In this document: in pieces, positions 47,798-59,860 of the stretch | How the letters are laid out: every line of letters begins with the position of its first letter | How positions within the stretch are numbered: position 1 is the stretch's first letter | Assembly: GCA_002270565.1 (NCBI GenBank) | Contig: NQMI01000116.1 | Location: forward strand, 79,214 to 143,213 | Source: Stenocarpella maydis | Taxonomy: Eukaryota; Ascomycota; Sordariomycetes; Diaporthales; Diaporthaceae | Length of the DNA: 64,000 nucleotides | Reading direction: 5' to 3' | Made by a program: the position numbers and the translations under genes | The notes under the pieces: model-generated | What the model was told of the DNA's origin: nothing | The model's input: only the letters and a program-made list of their open reading frames with translations | The model's database searches: none

Positions 47798-48728
47798 TCA
47801 GGTCTCGCCGAGAACCTTCCTCGGATTTAAGTCTCCTTGCGCGTTACGTTTGTTTATATTCAGTCAGTATTTAGGCTGTTTTGGACCTCGAGCGACGGGC
47901 TCTTTGTTTGCCCTTTTATATTATTTGGATGACCACGTAGGCGCCGGGGGGGGGGGACGGTGATTCAGCAAGGTGTTGATTTTCTCTTCTTCTTTTCTTA
48001 GCAAAAGGGGGGGAGTCCCATGCTATCATGTAATATGCAGTAATATCCATCATGACTCTCTCAAGCTAGCAAAACGAAGAGAAGAAGAAACGAAAATGTA
48101 CTGGCGAGTGCTTCACTCCCGTCGCCCCCCGTCGCTTCTTGTCTCCCGTGAGATGAGGTGGTCGGTTCCGAAAAGTTCCGGGACTTTGGTTCCCGCGTCC
48201 ACACCTGGAAGACTACATCCACCTTGAGCCCTCTGGGATAACGCACCATACCGGCGGCAAAAGTAGGGACGCTTATTAGTGGTGCTCATGATGATTATCC
48301 AGGTTGATTCAACCAGTAGTAGTGCCTCAGAAGACTATGCCACACAAGTCTTGAGCTTCAGCACTGAGGCGACTAAACCCTAGTGGCTCATTATTCCTAG
48401 CACAAGAGGCTACTCAAGGCTTTGGAACTAGGTATAGGAGCCACTTTCAGTTTTGATACCGTGGACGCCATGAACCATAAAAAACATTTATTTGCTACGA
48501 TAGACCCAAGCTAGGGAAGTTTCTGAGCGCGTGATTCAAATAAAAAACAAGAACATAAGTAAGGCCTACTTGCCATCAGCCCTTGAGGTCTCAAACGACC
48601 GCCCCCTCTTCTTATAGCCTCACCCTCTCACCATTCCGCCCCCGGCCCCCTTTTCCTCCCTCGTGGATTTCCAGCACCTCGCGCCGATCCGTTCGGATCG
48701 CAGGCCCCGGCGGATAAATGCCGGGGGT
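47798..48728. other. Convergent intergenic region
   Basis: 3' flanks of the acyl-CoA synthetase and NCS-1 genes. It has a G run (about 47946-47956) and T/C-rich stretches. No coding region supported. Confidence 0.5.
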
Positions 48729-50128
48729 CTAGACTAGGCCATCGTACAGCGAGAGGGCGGACACGATGGTCTCGTCACGTTTGCTGCCCTCCTTGAACTC
48801 GTCCATGTCGAGGCTCCCGTTCTCGTCCTTGTCCATCATCCGGAAGATCTTTTTCACTCGCTTCTCAGGCGTGTCCTCGTCTTCCGGCAGCTTAACCATA
48901 GAGCCGACCTGTTGGATGCAATTTATGTTAGCGGACCAACAGTCGTGACAGGCCCCGTCGCCTCCCCCAGCCCGGCTCGCCCGGCACAGAGCTGTACGAC
49001 GCGGGCCTTCGGTTGCGCGAGCGAGAACACATCGGGGCACCTTTGAGAAAGAAGGGGCGGTGCGTACCATCTTGTAAATAGCCTCCACGATCTTGAGCAT
49101 CTCGTCGTAGCTGATCTTGCCGTCGCCGTCAATGTCGTAGAGCTGGAAGGCCCAGTCGAGCTTGTCCTCCATCTTGCCGCGGGAGGTGACGCTCAAGGCG
49201 CAGATGAACTCCTTGAAGTCGATGGTCCCGGACTTGTCGCTGTCAAACACGTTGAAGACATAGTCTGCGAAACTCGAGGGGTCGCCGAAGGGGAAGAACT
49301 GCCGGTAGATCTTTTGGAACTCGTCCTTGGTGAGCATGCCCGAAGGGCAGTCCTTGAGGAAGCCTGTTGTGTTCGCGCGCGCCCGCGTAATTGTCAGCCA
49401 CCCAACCACATCACGTTTGCTGGATATTGTGCGTGTGATCGACCCCGCTCTGGGCTTCGTGTTGCGCGCATTGTCACACAGCCCTCGGGGGGTTCTTGGG
49501 TCTCGCTCCTCCCGAGACAGTAGGGACCCGGCCGGGGTGGGGATACGGGGGATAAACTCAGGGTCGAGGATGAGGGTGACGAAGGGACGCGACGACCAGG
49601 GGGGGAAAGGAGGTTATGCGCACCCTTGTACCATTGTTGCAGCTCCTTCTTGTCGAAGTGTGTGGACTTCTGCAGTTCGGCCAGCTGCTCTTGCGAGAGC
49701 TTGGACTGTCTGTTTTGCGCGAGTCTTGGTCAGCCTCGATGATGGCCCAACGCAGATCGACACATGGTGAGGAGGATTTGGCTGATGGAACGGCGACAAT
49801 GCGGCGGCGGCGGTTGAGTTGCTGCCCGGGGGCGTGGTCATTGCGTCAATGGGTGGGAGGGGCAGTCGAGCTCGCGAGTGGTTTGTGGTGTGTATCCCTG
49901 CGTGGGTGTCGAGCATCCACGCCCATGCTTGGGTCGCAATGCGAGTGCGAGTGCGGTGCGGTGTTAAAAAGGAACGTCGCGTCGGGTTGGATCTGAATCG
50001 CATTGTTCCGCAGCCGCGTATGTCAAGCTTGACCCGACGACCCTGCTGCAATTGCGGACGAGTGCACTGGGGGAACAGGACCATGGGTCCAAGAGGGAGA
50101 GGGAAGTGGCAACTTACGATTTGCCCAT
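48729..50128 (-). CDS. Neuronal calcium sensor NCS-1 / frequenin (Frq1)
   Basis: Myristoylated EF-hand protein; the yeast orthologue activates the phosphatidylinositol 4-kinase Pik1, and fungal NCS-1 affects growth and calcium tolerance. Exons 50118-50128 (11 nt), 49624-49709, 49068-49363 and 48729-48908 total exactly 191 codons (190 aa, the family length). The start [16 protein letters not shown] has the N-myristoylation Gly2 and Ser6. EF1 is degenerate, as usual ([13 protein letters not shown]). EF2 [15 protein letters not shown]3 [13 protein letters not shown] and EF4 [13 protein letters not shown] look calcium-competent. The tiny first exon is supported by the invariant MGKSxSKL start. 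Intron 1 is about 410 nt. Confidence 0.95.
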
Positions 50129-52000
50129 ATCCTGATGTCGTCAGCAGCACTGGCAAGGCTGACGGGTGGCAGTCAGTCTCGAGAGGATGTCTAGGTCTGA
50201 GTCGTGTGCTGGTTGTCGGTATCGCTGCGAGGGGACGAGGCTGCGAGGGGTGCGCTGGTGTATGTGTGTATGTGTGTGTGTATGTGTGTATTTATGTATT
50301 GTAGAACCATTTACTGACTTGATTCTATGTGCCGTGTGTGGGCTTGTAGGTGGGCTGCTAGGTAGATATCTTGTGTGCGTCGTGCAAGCGACTGTGCTGG
50401 AGAGATAGACCCCGGACCGCGGGTATGCTGTATTGTGTGTGTACCTGCGTACTGCCGGAGGGGTTCGCTGCAGGCTGACTGTGCGATAATAAACGAATGA
50501 TTGAGGATGCCGCGGCTCTAGAGAGAATCAGAACAAGATCGGGGGCGGAGGGGAGCAGTGTTGGGGAATCTGTCTTGCCTCTATTTCTCTCTGTGTCTTA
50601 CAGTCTCTTTGTTTGTGTTTGCAGGAGTTGGTAAGAGGGAAGAGGATGCGGCCGGGTTGGGAGGAGTAGATGTGGTGCCTCGGGGGGATGTAATCGTGGT
50701 GTGGCACTTGCGGGTGGGCTGGACCAGGACTGGGATGGCTCTTGCTTGGTAAGGACCGAGGGCTGGGACCCGGCCCCAGGGCGACGGAATGGTCAAGCTT
50801 AGCTGCCCAGGCAGGGCAGGCAGGCCCGGACCAGGTGCTATTATTATTACAAGGTACCTGGCAGACCATCCGAGATAACCTAGCCTGACCTCCGCTACCC
50901 ATACCCGCCTGCCCGCCCTCCTTGCTCTGGTTGGTGTTGCTGCTGCACGAGTGTGATGATGGATCATGGTGCAGCAATTAAGGGGTACGTCAGTGCCCCT
51001 CTCCTGGCCGCCAGAATACATAATTAGCGCCGACCCATTCCATCATCGCCTTCTACAGTGGCCCCCAGCCGCCATCAGGCCCAACCGTCGAGTCGGCCTG
51101 CGTTCCAGCCAGCCTGCGTGCGGACGGCGGTGGTCATCATCGTCATGGTTGGCCTCCGAGGTTGGCGTGCCTTGCATCTCGCGCCTCACCACGTGCGACC
51201 TCGCTTGTCTTTGTCGCCAGCTCCCCGTTGGGCCCTGCCCAGCTGTCAGACAAGCTTTCTGCCCAGCACTCGGCGTGCCGCAGAACTGCTACGGCTGTTC
51301 TGAACCACATTACATATGCTGCCATCAGGACTGACAGACATACAGACAGACACTCCAGACTTACACAGCTAAGCTCATATATGGGCCCCGTGAGGCTCAA
51401 TATAATCTCCCATTCTCGTGTTGCGAGCCTGTCGCCCACATCATGACCATTCACTGACAAAAAAAACAAGAAAAAAAAACACAAGAAAAAACCAATCGCT
51501 ATTGTATGGATTTGCGCATAATTGCTGAGGTTGTCCCTCTTTGAAGATAGAGGCTCTCTTCCCAAGCTACTGACGGGTTGGGAATAGTGCTCCTGAAGAA
51601 CCCTGACTAAAGCCTGCGCACTCGTGTCGATGGCTCTCAGAGACAAGCAAGTCCGAAAAGCAGCCAAGCCAAACCATGATGTGTGACATGATATCTTAAA
51701 CAAACGGCGGTGTTATATATACGTGTGTGCTCGTGTGTATTATACACATGTCATTTTGTCTCGTTATGCACCCGCTCATCCAACAAATCTCATCAGCAAA
51801 ACCCCAATGGCCGCCAAAATATAAAGTGACACGGGACCGAGCACCAACATCCCCCCATCCTCCTGCAACACATCGTGCAAGAACAAGACCATTCAACGCC
51901 TGGCTCCTGATGCCGAAATGCCAATTACCGCCCAGCTACTGATGACAGAGAAAGCAAAAGAAGGGACCGGAAGCCCGAGGCAGGCGACCCGCCGCATGTC
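50129..52000. other. 1.87-kb intergenic region with a TG microsatellite
   Basis: Upstream of NCS-1 and downstream of Cdc45. It contains a TGTGTATG-type microsatellite at about 50260-50298. Open frames in this stretch are short and unlike genes. Confidence 0.5.
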
Positions 52001-54706
52001 TCAGCCGACCACCGCCTTCGACGAAAGGCTCTCCAGGAACCCGGAGAGGTCATCCTTCCTCACCTCCACCACGCAGTGCTCGAAGCTGTCGATCCTGACG
52101 CGCGCGTTGGTCTCGGCAACGACGTCTTGGAACGCCACGCCGAACCGGTTCAGCCCAAAACCCTTGCCCCGGGCTTCGTCATCGGAGTCCGAGTCTGAGT
52201 CCGAGTCTGACACATCAGAGCCCTCCGACTCGGTCTCATCCTCCAGATCGTCATGGTCGTCGTCGCCATTCCCTGCCGCCCGCCTGGAGGCTCTCTGCTG
52301 CTCGCGGATCTTTTGCTTGTTCCGCCGGCTCTGTTCTTTCGCCTTGGCCTTTTCCTGCTTGAGCTGCTCCTTCTTTTTGGCCGCCTCACGGTCCAGGAAA
52401 GCCATGTCCGGACCGCCACCACCTCCGGTGCCGACGACAATGTACACGCCACGCTTTTCGTTGAGGCTGGCTACAACCAATGGGGTGCCGCGACCGGCGT
52501 GTGCGAGCTTCCCTGTCGAGCCTTTCTCCTGTTCTGAGAGTGCCTCGCCAATCCAGAGCGACAGTTTGGTGAGTGCCCCGGGGTGGTTGAATATTGCTGC
52601 TTCTGCGCTGTCCTTGACTATGCACATGCGAAACGCCCGTAGATGTGATATTTGCTTTTTCTTCAAGACGGCGGTGCCGGTGTTGAAGATGGCCTTGTGC
52701 AAGTACTGGGCCGTGGGGAGGCCGGCCTTGAGTGCTTCGACGCTGCGAGATGTCAGCCATTCTCCATCACATGATACCAAGTGAGCATCTGATGACTTAC
52801 TCTTCAAGAGCATCATAAGCGTCCCAGAACCTGGAGACCCACTCCTCGCCCTGTGCGGCGATCTGATCCGCGCTATCGTCGACGCTCTGCTGAGATAACC
52901 CGTCCTGGGAAACAGAGCTGGGCAGTGAGGCATGCCTGCCTACCTCCAGGAGGGCTCCTATCACGACGCCAACGTCCTGCGCGCTCAGGGTGGCGCGCCA
53001 ACCCCAGCTCCGGACGAAGCCCCAGCCATCCTTGGCACCGGCGCGGTCCTTGCCGTCTGACTCGACAGTAGGCACCATGTCATCCAGGTTATACATCGAG
53101 GCATACTTGAGCAGCTTTGAACGCAGCTCCCGCTTCAGCATCATGTCCATGTGCGTGTAGCTCTGCTTGCACTGGATCAGGCTGACGCCCATCTTGGCGA
53201 GGAGCTTGTGCAGGCGTTTTAGCCCGTTCTCGCTGTACGTCTTCAGCCGAGAGAACATGTAAGGCGAGTGCAGCATGCTGTCGTAGAGACTCCAGTGTCT
53301 GATCAATAGGAATCGCGGCTCGGGAGATAAACGAATGCTCATGTCTTCAGGGCTCCTTGCTGTTGTGGGAATGACTCCCGTGGCTTCCGTGGCCACCCTG
53401 CCACTCGCACTTTCGAGTGCGGGAGGATTGAGACGACGCACTTCGTCGCGCAGCAGTTGGCGTATCCTGGCGCCGCGCATGCCCAGCCATCCCGACATGC
53501 TTCTAGATTCGGAATTCCTCATGGGCACTGCGACGCCAGCGGATGACCGCCCATATAGCTCCATAGACGTGACGCCGACGATTGCCAGCCAGAGAATGTC
53601 GTTGTCCTCGCGTCCCAGCTCCGATGCCAAGGAATAGACCATGGAAGATATAGGCTCCGAGTACGACGCGCCGATGCGGTAGTAGTCTCGCAAGACGGCC
53701 TCGTTTTCTCGCCTAAGACGGAGGAGACGCCTCCTGAGTGTGCGTGCCGATGGTGCCTTTGGGGGCTGTGCAGCAGGAGGAGGATCGTCATCCAGGCCGT
53801 CCGAGGACATGAAAGCTTGGTCGCGCAAGGACAGCAGACCACGCTGTGTTGGCCGCTGCGGAGACTCTGGTATGGGAGTGGACTATGTTGCTGGGTCAGT
53901 TCTTGCCTTTGGGGCTTTGGGGATGATCTGGCGAGCACACTCACTGAATTGCTTCTCCTCCTTTGGCGTGGACGATCTTCATCGTCGCTGTCGTCATCCT
54001 CGTCTGGATCAGACCAGGATTTCCGCTTTTGACCAGCCCGCGGTGCTGGCAGGAACGAATCCTCCTCTTCCTCTTCACTGTCACCCAGGTCCTCACCATT
54101 GTCCTCCACGTCCGGCATCTCCATAAGCGCCGTGTACGCGTCTCTTTGTGGGCCGAGTTCGTCTTCAATATCTCCATCGTCAAAAACCACTATCCCTCCC
54201 TTGCCAGGCTTATACGCGTGGTCAATTCGACCAGCCGTGACGCCGATGGGCGTCCGGGTCTGGTAACTGGAACCCCCTTCCGTGTCAGGTTCGAGCGGGA
54301 AACCGCCAAACACGTTGCTCAGGTTCCAAGGGCGGCGTGAGTCCAGGACCCAGACCTCAACGCCTCCGAAGGTTGTGTCCTCGCCCTCGGGTTCGAGGCC
54401 GAGCACAGTGCCCAGGTCGACCATTCCTCCGACCCCGAGGCACACAACAACTCCTCCAGCACCTCCATTCTGTGCCATGAGAGGGCTCACATGCTCTTTA
54501 CCAATTCGTTCCAGGTCTCCATAGCCGGCAACAGGTTGGATCTTGTGCGGGATGTAGTCGTTCTTGAGGAGTCGCGTGAGGATCCTGCAGCCGCAGAGGG
54601 CGTCGGGCTCGAGGGCGACAAGGATGAGGACGGGTGGCGAGAGCGGGTGGCATGTGCTCTGCAGGTGCAAGTACAGCTTCGAGATGAGTGAACGCGGTAG
54701 ATACAT
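52001..54706 (-). CDS. Replication initiation factor Cdc45
   Basis: Component of the CMG (Cdc45-MCM-GINS) replicative helicase. Exons 53945-54706, 52801-53882 and 52001-52742 give 861 aa; donors GTGAGT and GTAAGT, acceptors ACATAG and TCGCAG. The N-terminus is the canonical MYLPRSLISKLYLHLQ, then LVALEPDALCGCRILTRLLK and DYIPHKIQPVAGYGDLERIG (the DHH-like fold). The acidic linker (about residues 205-250) is followed by a basic patch, then RENEAVLRDYYRIGASYSEP, WLAIVGVTSMELYGR, LIRHWSLYDSMLHSPYM and KLLAKMGVSLIQCKQSYTHM. A second low-complexity block of Asp-Ser repeats (near residue 800) sits just before the C-terminal ARVRIDSFEHCVVEVRKDDL. It is longer than yeast Cdc45 (650 aa) because of the two linkers. 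It is the last intact gene before the AT-rich block. Confidence 0.94.
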
Positions 54707-56400
54707 GGCTATTTATTGGAGCTGCACGCGTCTGTTGAGTTGCATTGCAGCGGCATAGAAGTGTCGCACCGGGCAGGAAAGTTTGCAGGTAAAGGGACCA
54801 ACGAATGATCGCCACGGGGGGTGACGATCGTTGTCCCGGAGTCGATTCTCTCGAGGGCTGGCGAGGCGATATATGGTTGTAGGCTGGTGAGGTTTGGAGA
54901 GGGTGCGCGTGGGAACTGGACGTGACGCGACTTGAGGCTCGGCCGACTCGAGTACGGATTGTATGTATGATGCTCGCGAAAGGATGGCTTGGTATTGTCA
55001 AACAAGAATACGAATGATTATGAACGTCTCGTGCAAACAGAAGAGGGACCAGACCAGATCAAAACTCCAGGAGAAAGTTGCCGTAGGGGGTGGTGGGGAT
55101 GAATGGGGAGCTGTTTACCTGGGTTGGAGGGCATGGGCTAAGACGCGGTCCGATGCAAGACGCGTTTTCTCTGCTGGGGACGTCACCCGATCCTCCTGGG
55201 TCCTTCTGCAGTGTACCTTGTAAAGTGGCCACAGTGGATACGTACCGGCGGCCGTTGTCCCGGGGGATCGGGACCCCTGCCTAGCAGCCGAGCCGGCACG
55301 TCCGCCAACGATTGATTTCAAAACTGGAAACGGCTCACAACAGCAACTGTCTAGGCACGTGTCCAATTCTACCAGGTCCGATCCAGTACTTATTCCCAGT
55401 CGCCAAAAGGCAGGGCTTAACAGCGGCTCACTGGCTGCTACTGTTTTGATCCGCCACTCCAAAAGGCTCAGCGCCTTGCGTCTTGCACGCCAGGGTCATA
55501 TCACCGAGGCCGTGCCTCTTTCCGTCACTATGCCACTGGCTCTCACGCCCGTCCACTTCCCTGCATCATACTGCAGGGCACGCATGCACGGTGCCCTTGA
55601 ATGTGGAGCAGACATGTTAAACCATGCATGCATTCCTCCTTAGCCTTCAAACGTTATGGTAGGAAAGTGCGCTGAGGCGGGCGGTTTTCTTCTAAAGATT
55701 GGCCTAGGCTTGGTTGAAACGACACCCAGTTGTGCTGTAGTATATAACCTTACTGGGTCTTTGTCTTGGCTCTGTACTCTTTTGCAACATGAAAATCAGG
55801 TGCGTAGCTACTAGCAGCCAACACTCAACAGCTCCGAGTCAGGCGTAATTGAAATTTTTAGAACCAGGTTAGAATCACCGTACGTCAAAATAATAGCAGC
55901 TGTGTGATTGAACATGCTGTGGAGTAATTGCAAAGCTGGGTCTAAGGTATCAAGAAGGTGGCTAGCAACCTCAGTGACCGTGACAGATCATACTATCGAT
56001 GAAGTAACGGAGATGCCGCGTCTTGAGACCATCCAACAGGTATTCTTCATAGCTATTGGGGACTAGAAAAACAAGATACTTGACTAAAATCAAGAAGACG
56101 CCGAACACTTAGCTGGCAGGCGCAATGCCATCTCAAAAACCCAAGTCTTCCTCCTTTTTGAGCTAAATATACCTACTTCCGGTACTACTGGTTCTTCTGT
56201 GGAAACGAGTCCTAGTCTTGCTCTCTGTGGTTCTGCCAAATCTTGTAGCCAGGGCTAGGGATTGGACAAAGGTACCTGCCAGTGCCCAAATCGACAAAAG
56301 CGCGCAGATTCGAGCCATACTGCCAATTTCATGGCAACGAACTGTCAAAGACAATTCTTCCGTTCCCAACAGAGACAGGCTCTCTAGTCACGGAGTCTTA
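54707..56400. other. Cdc45 upstream flank grading into the AT-rich block
   Basis: Promoter side of Cdc45, then sequence with no supported gene. Base composition starts to shift toward AT at about 55.7 kb. Confidence 0.5.
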
Positions 56401-56432
56401 AGTCGCAGCACCGTTTCACGCACCACCCCCTT
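56401..56432 (+). repeat. Left terminal inverted repeat of the Fot1-like element
   Basis: Begins AGTCGCAGCACCGTTTCACG directly after a TA dinucleotide (56399-56400). It has kept high GC compared with the interior. Confidence 0.85.
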
Positions 56433-58296
56433 CAGGCACACTCGATTTTTCGACCTCCTTAAGAACCAACCCCTATTTTAACACTTAATTTCTCAACAAC
56501 CATTAAAGCTATTCACAATCAGATAATAACCCCTCGCTCTCTAAGGCGTGCACTATAATACACTCTATTTCCTCAACTTTATCATTATCCCCTAACTCAT
56601 GGTCTTTAAGTATTTCGGGGGGCTCCTCCTTTAAGAGTCCCATTATAGCCCTCTCCTTTGTAATAGCTGCAATACTAATGAAGGCTTTATTTGGGTTTAA
56701 GACTACCCTCCTCTTCTTTTTTAGCTTCTGCTACTCTAGGGCAGCTATAAGGACCTGATTTTCAGCCTCTATAGTAATAGTATGAGTGGCTAACTTATTA
56801 AGCCCCTTGCAGACCTTGCGAAAGAGGAGGCAAATAATAGGGGATTTATAAATATTGCTAATGCTATATAATTCTAATTGAATTACTATAATATGCCTAG
56901 AGGAATGTGGTGTTTTTAAATTGATTGTAGCTAATTGTAAGTTAATTGGATTATTCCCTAGCCTACTAGCATTATTAGTAATAGTAGTATTGTTATTTTG
57001 GGCTACTAGTTGAGAGTTTTTTGCCTTTATTTGGTCCCTAAGCTAAATTACTATTATAATCTATACCTTCTTAATAATAGTAGTCTTTATAATACTATTT
57101 TAAAACTTTTTATAAGTATAAAGGAAGAATTCTTTGCTGGATTCCTTAGTGCCATACTATATTGCTAAGAGGGCTAAATTTTAATGATATTGCCTTTTTA
57201 AAAGAAATAATATACTAATATTAAGGGGCTAAAGGATATGGGAAGTATAGGTAGGAAGAAATATAGCTTAAATCTTTAATTTAAAGTAATGCTATATAAA
57301 CTCTCTAGTAGTATATAAGGTATAATTATTAAGAAGGAGGACCCTTTATTGCAAGGGATTAAAGGGATGGGTATTTAGCTTGAATATTATTATAAGTTAT
57401 AGAAGACCTATCCAATTATTTATTTAGCCTGTTTCTGAGGTTATAAATAACTAATTTCTGAATTCCTTAAGTTTAGTTAAAGGAAACTATTATTATTATA
57501 CTAATTTGCCCTTAAAGATAATGAGAGGGTTAAGAGCATTACTAGCCCCATTAATATATTTAATTAAGATATACTATATGTGATTAAGGGCTGTTTTTTT
57601 GATAATTAAATTAACTGCTAAAGAGCCTATTATAAGGTGATTCTCCCTATTGTCTTTCTAAAAGCCTATCTTATTGGTATTATGCTAGAATTTAAGAGGA
57701 ATATTAAGGAGCTTGGGTTTATTAAGGTGGTTAAAAAAGAGGTTAATATTCTTGTATATGGCTGCATTTGTATGTTTATATTTAATATATATAGCTTTGA
57801 GGGTTTTTATTAAGGGATTTCTCATTAGGAATTATATTATCCAATTCTTTTCTAGTAGGTAGTGGTTAATAGTATTGGGAATAGCATTATTAGTAATATA
57901 GCTTATAAGGTGCTGGAGAGCTATATGTGATGGGGGATGGCTTAGATGGCCTTAAAGAAGGGCCTAGTTGGCTAAAATTAACTCCTAAGTATATAATAGC
58001 TTCTAATGAGTTGAATTATACTCCTTATAAGTGGGTATTCCTTGAAGGTGATGGTATAGGCTATACCTGGAAATATAGTGGTCTCTAGATGCTTATTGTT
58101 GGGATGTCCCATTAAGGAGGTTGGCAGCGGCAGCTAGGTATTATAAAATAGAGATATAAGGTATACTGGAGGATAGAGAAGAGGATGAGGATTCGAATGG
58201 TATAATTAATGAGAATATAGTATTTAAATAGAGGTCAGAATCGTTAAGTGTAGTAGGGGTGGTTAAGAAATCGGCGTCTGAAACCGGATATGTGGA

Positions 58297-58328
58297 AAGG
58301 GGGTGGTGCGTGAAATGGTGCTGCGACT
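58297..58328 (-). repeat. Right terminal inverted repeat of the Fot1-like element
   Basis: Reverse complement begins AGTCGCAGCACCATTTCACG and is followed by TA (58329-58330). It differs from the left copy at one position, a G/A change of RIP type. Confidence 0.85.
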
Positions 58329-59640
58329 TACTCTATTTTTAATGGACGTGGGATGTAAATTTTCAAATTTGAAACTTGCAATAGTGTACGAAGACAATTG
58401 ACCAACAAAAAAAAAGAAAGAAACTGCTGGCGGCGCTGCGCAGTCTTCACACCTCCAAGGATTCTAGCAAATGTCTTCCCCAGTGCCTGCTGAATTTTGA
58501 GACAGTGACTGCCATATGAGTCCCAACTCTGGGGGAAGAAAAATGAACAGAGGGCTCGTATCTATCCCATGCGCCCTTACTCCCAGCTCAAGCATGCAGG
58601 GTCATCGCCTGGACATTACCACCCTTTGCACGCAAACACTCAGGTGACCATTTAGTCACTCGGTAAAATTGCAAAAAGACCCTCCGAAGAGTCAGAAAAT
58701 ACCTCTGTCTTTTGCAGACCGTCGCAGATATTTTACTGGTAGCCGGCAAGGTTTGAACTTGGGATCATTGGCACCGTTTGGTTGGAACCTGCTGCCTACC
58801 CAAATCGGCCACCTGCCGGAGGTGCTATTCTTGCAAATCTGAACGTTTATATGGGTGATGGCTAGTACGTGGGCACAGTCCTAGTAATGCCATGTGAAGT
58901 ACCTTCTCTCTCCCCCTACCATTCCTTGCCCCCTTGCCCGCCTCCGTGTCCCGGGGAGCTCAAATCAGCAGGCCACTCTCCCAAGCCAACTACAGCGGTT
59001 TGGATGAATGGAAATTTGAAAACCGCATGTCAGCTCTGCAAAACAACCCGGAGAGTGGGGGCAATGACTGGTTCGACTGAGGACCACATACCGCAGACCA
59101 AGCGTTCCTTTCGAAGTTGTGACACCTTGAAGCCCAGCATATACCCTCATGCCGCACCAAACGCAGAGAGCGCTTGATTGGACCGTAATTTTCACTCCGT
59201 ACTTCATTCATCGATGCTCTCGCAGCAGCAAGCCGACGTTCGAACAAAGGGGCCTGAAATGCAGTGGCACCCAAGGCACTATTTCTCCTAGAACCAACAA
59301 GTCACCAATACGACGGCCAACCCACAATGAGAGGTGTATGTCCGTCCATTTCCCTCTGTACTTCAACAGTCTCTGGTTGCGCATGGGTCCTCGTGCCCAG
59401 CCAGTGTCTGCCTCAGGCTCCCTTCCTTGTTCCATTACCATCTGACCCCCACTAGTGAAACACCCCTACCAGTAAAACAAGGAGCTACATATAAACTGCC
59501 CAAACTCATGATGCATATAAAATACTTCTTTATTAGGAGGTATATCTTCTAGAGCTTAAAACTCCTCTTTAAGGTTTTTAATAAACTCTCCTTAGCTTAA
59601 TATTTTATAAATACTTATGAATTTTTTATTAGGGTTAGAG
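58329..59640. other. Non-coding island between transposon remnants
   Basis: Mostly normal base composition and not obviously RIP-mutated. No gene is supported. A tRNA-like stretch is listed separately. Confidence 0.45.
58742..58820 (-). other. tRNA-like sequence (decayed tRNA or tRNA-derived SINE head)
   Basis: On the minus strand, TGGCCGATTTGGGTAGGC resembles a Pol III A box and AAGTTCAAACCTT a B box/T-loop, about 45 nt apart. The 79-nt unit is closed by CCGGCAG / TTGCCGG, which can form a 7-bp acceptor-like stem with one wobble. The anticodon arm does not fold cleanly, so this is not called as a functional tRNA. Confidence 0.35.
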
Positions 59641-59656
59641 ATGATATAGTATTTCT

Positions 59657-59860
59657 GTTGGAATATTGCCCTGTTGGATTGCACGCAATCCTATTGGACT
59701 AGGCTGCCTGACTAAGCCAGGGGCTTGGCAGGGGAAGAGGCTACTTTTCCTGTTCGTACGAAACGCCCCCGCTTCCCCCAGATAGTTAGGAAGAAGCAAG
59801 CAATTACAGACCCATCAAACAAGAACCCCACATACATACATACTATCGCTATATGGTAAA
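59657..59860. mobile_element. LTR-like fragment (Copia-type termini), solo
   Basis: Begins TGTTGGAATATTGCC with further TTGGATTGC and TTGGACTAG phrases, a style seen in fungal Ty1/copia LTRs. GC content is higher than the flanks, and it interrupts the minus-strand gypsy reverse transcriptase remnant at about 59860. The right border and target duplication are not clear. Confidence 0.35.

Larger units (their letters stand above)
56401..58328 (-). mobile_element. Fot1/pogo-type DNA transposon, full length, RIP-decayed
   Basis: A 1928-bp element bounded by inverted repeats AGTCGCAGCACC(G/A)TTTCAC... (56401-56432 and 58297-58328, 31 of 32 bases equal by eye, similarity continuing inward) and flanked on both sides by TA, the Tc1/mariner-superfamily target. 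Length and termini fit Fot1-like elements of filamentous fungi. The minus strand retains traces of the transposase: RNPLIKTLKAIYIKYKHTNA matches the DNA-binding/pre-catalytic region. A segment equivalent to the first catalytic aspartate motif (YNFDETGF in relatives) now reads HNTNKIGF. Then come NPLIIFKGK and, near the left end, RRVVLNPNKAFISIAAITKE. Many TAG/TAA codons at former Gln/Trp positions and a TpA-rich composition show heavy RIP. It cannot encode an active transposase. Confidence 0.85.
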
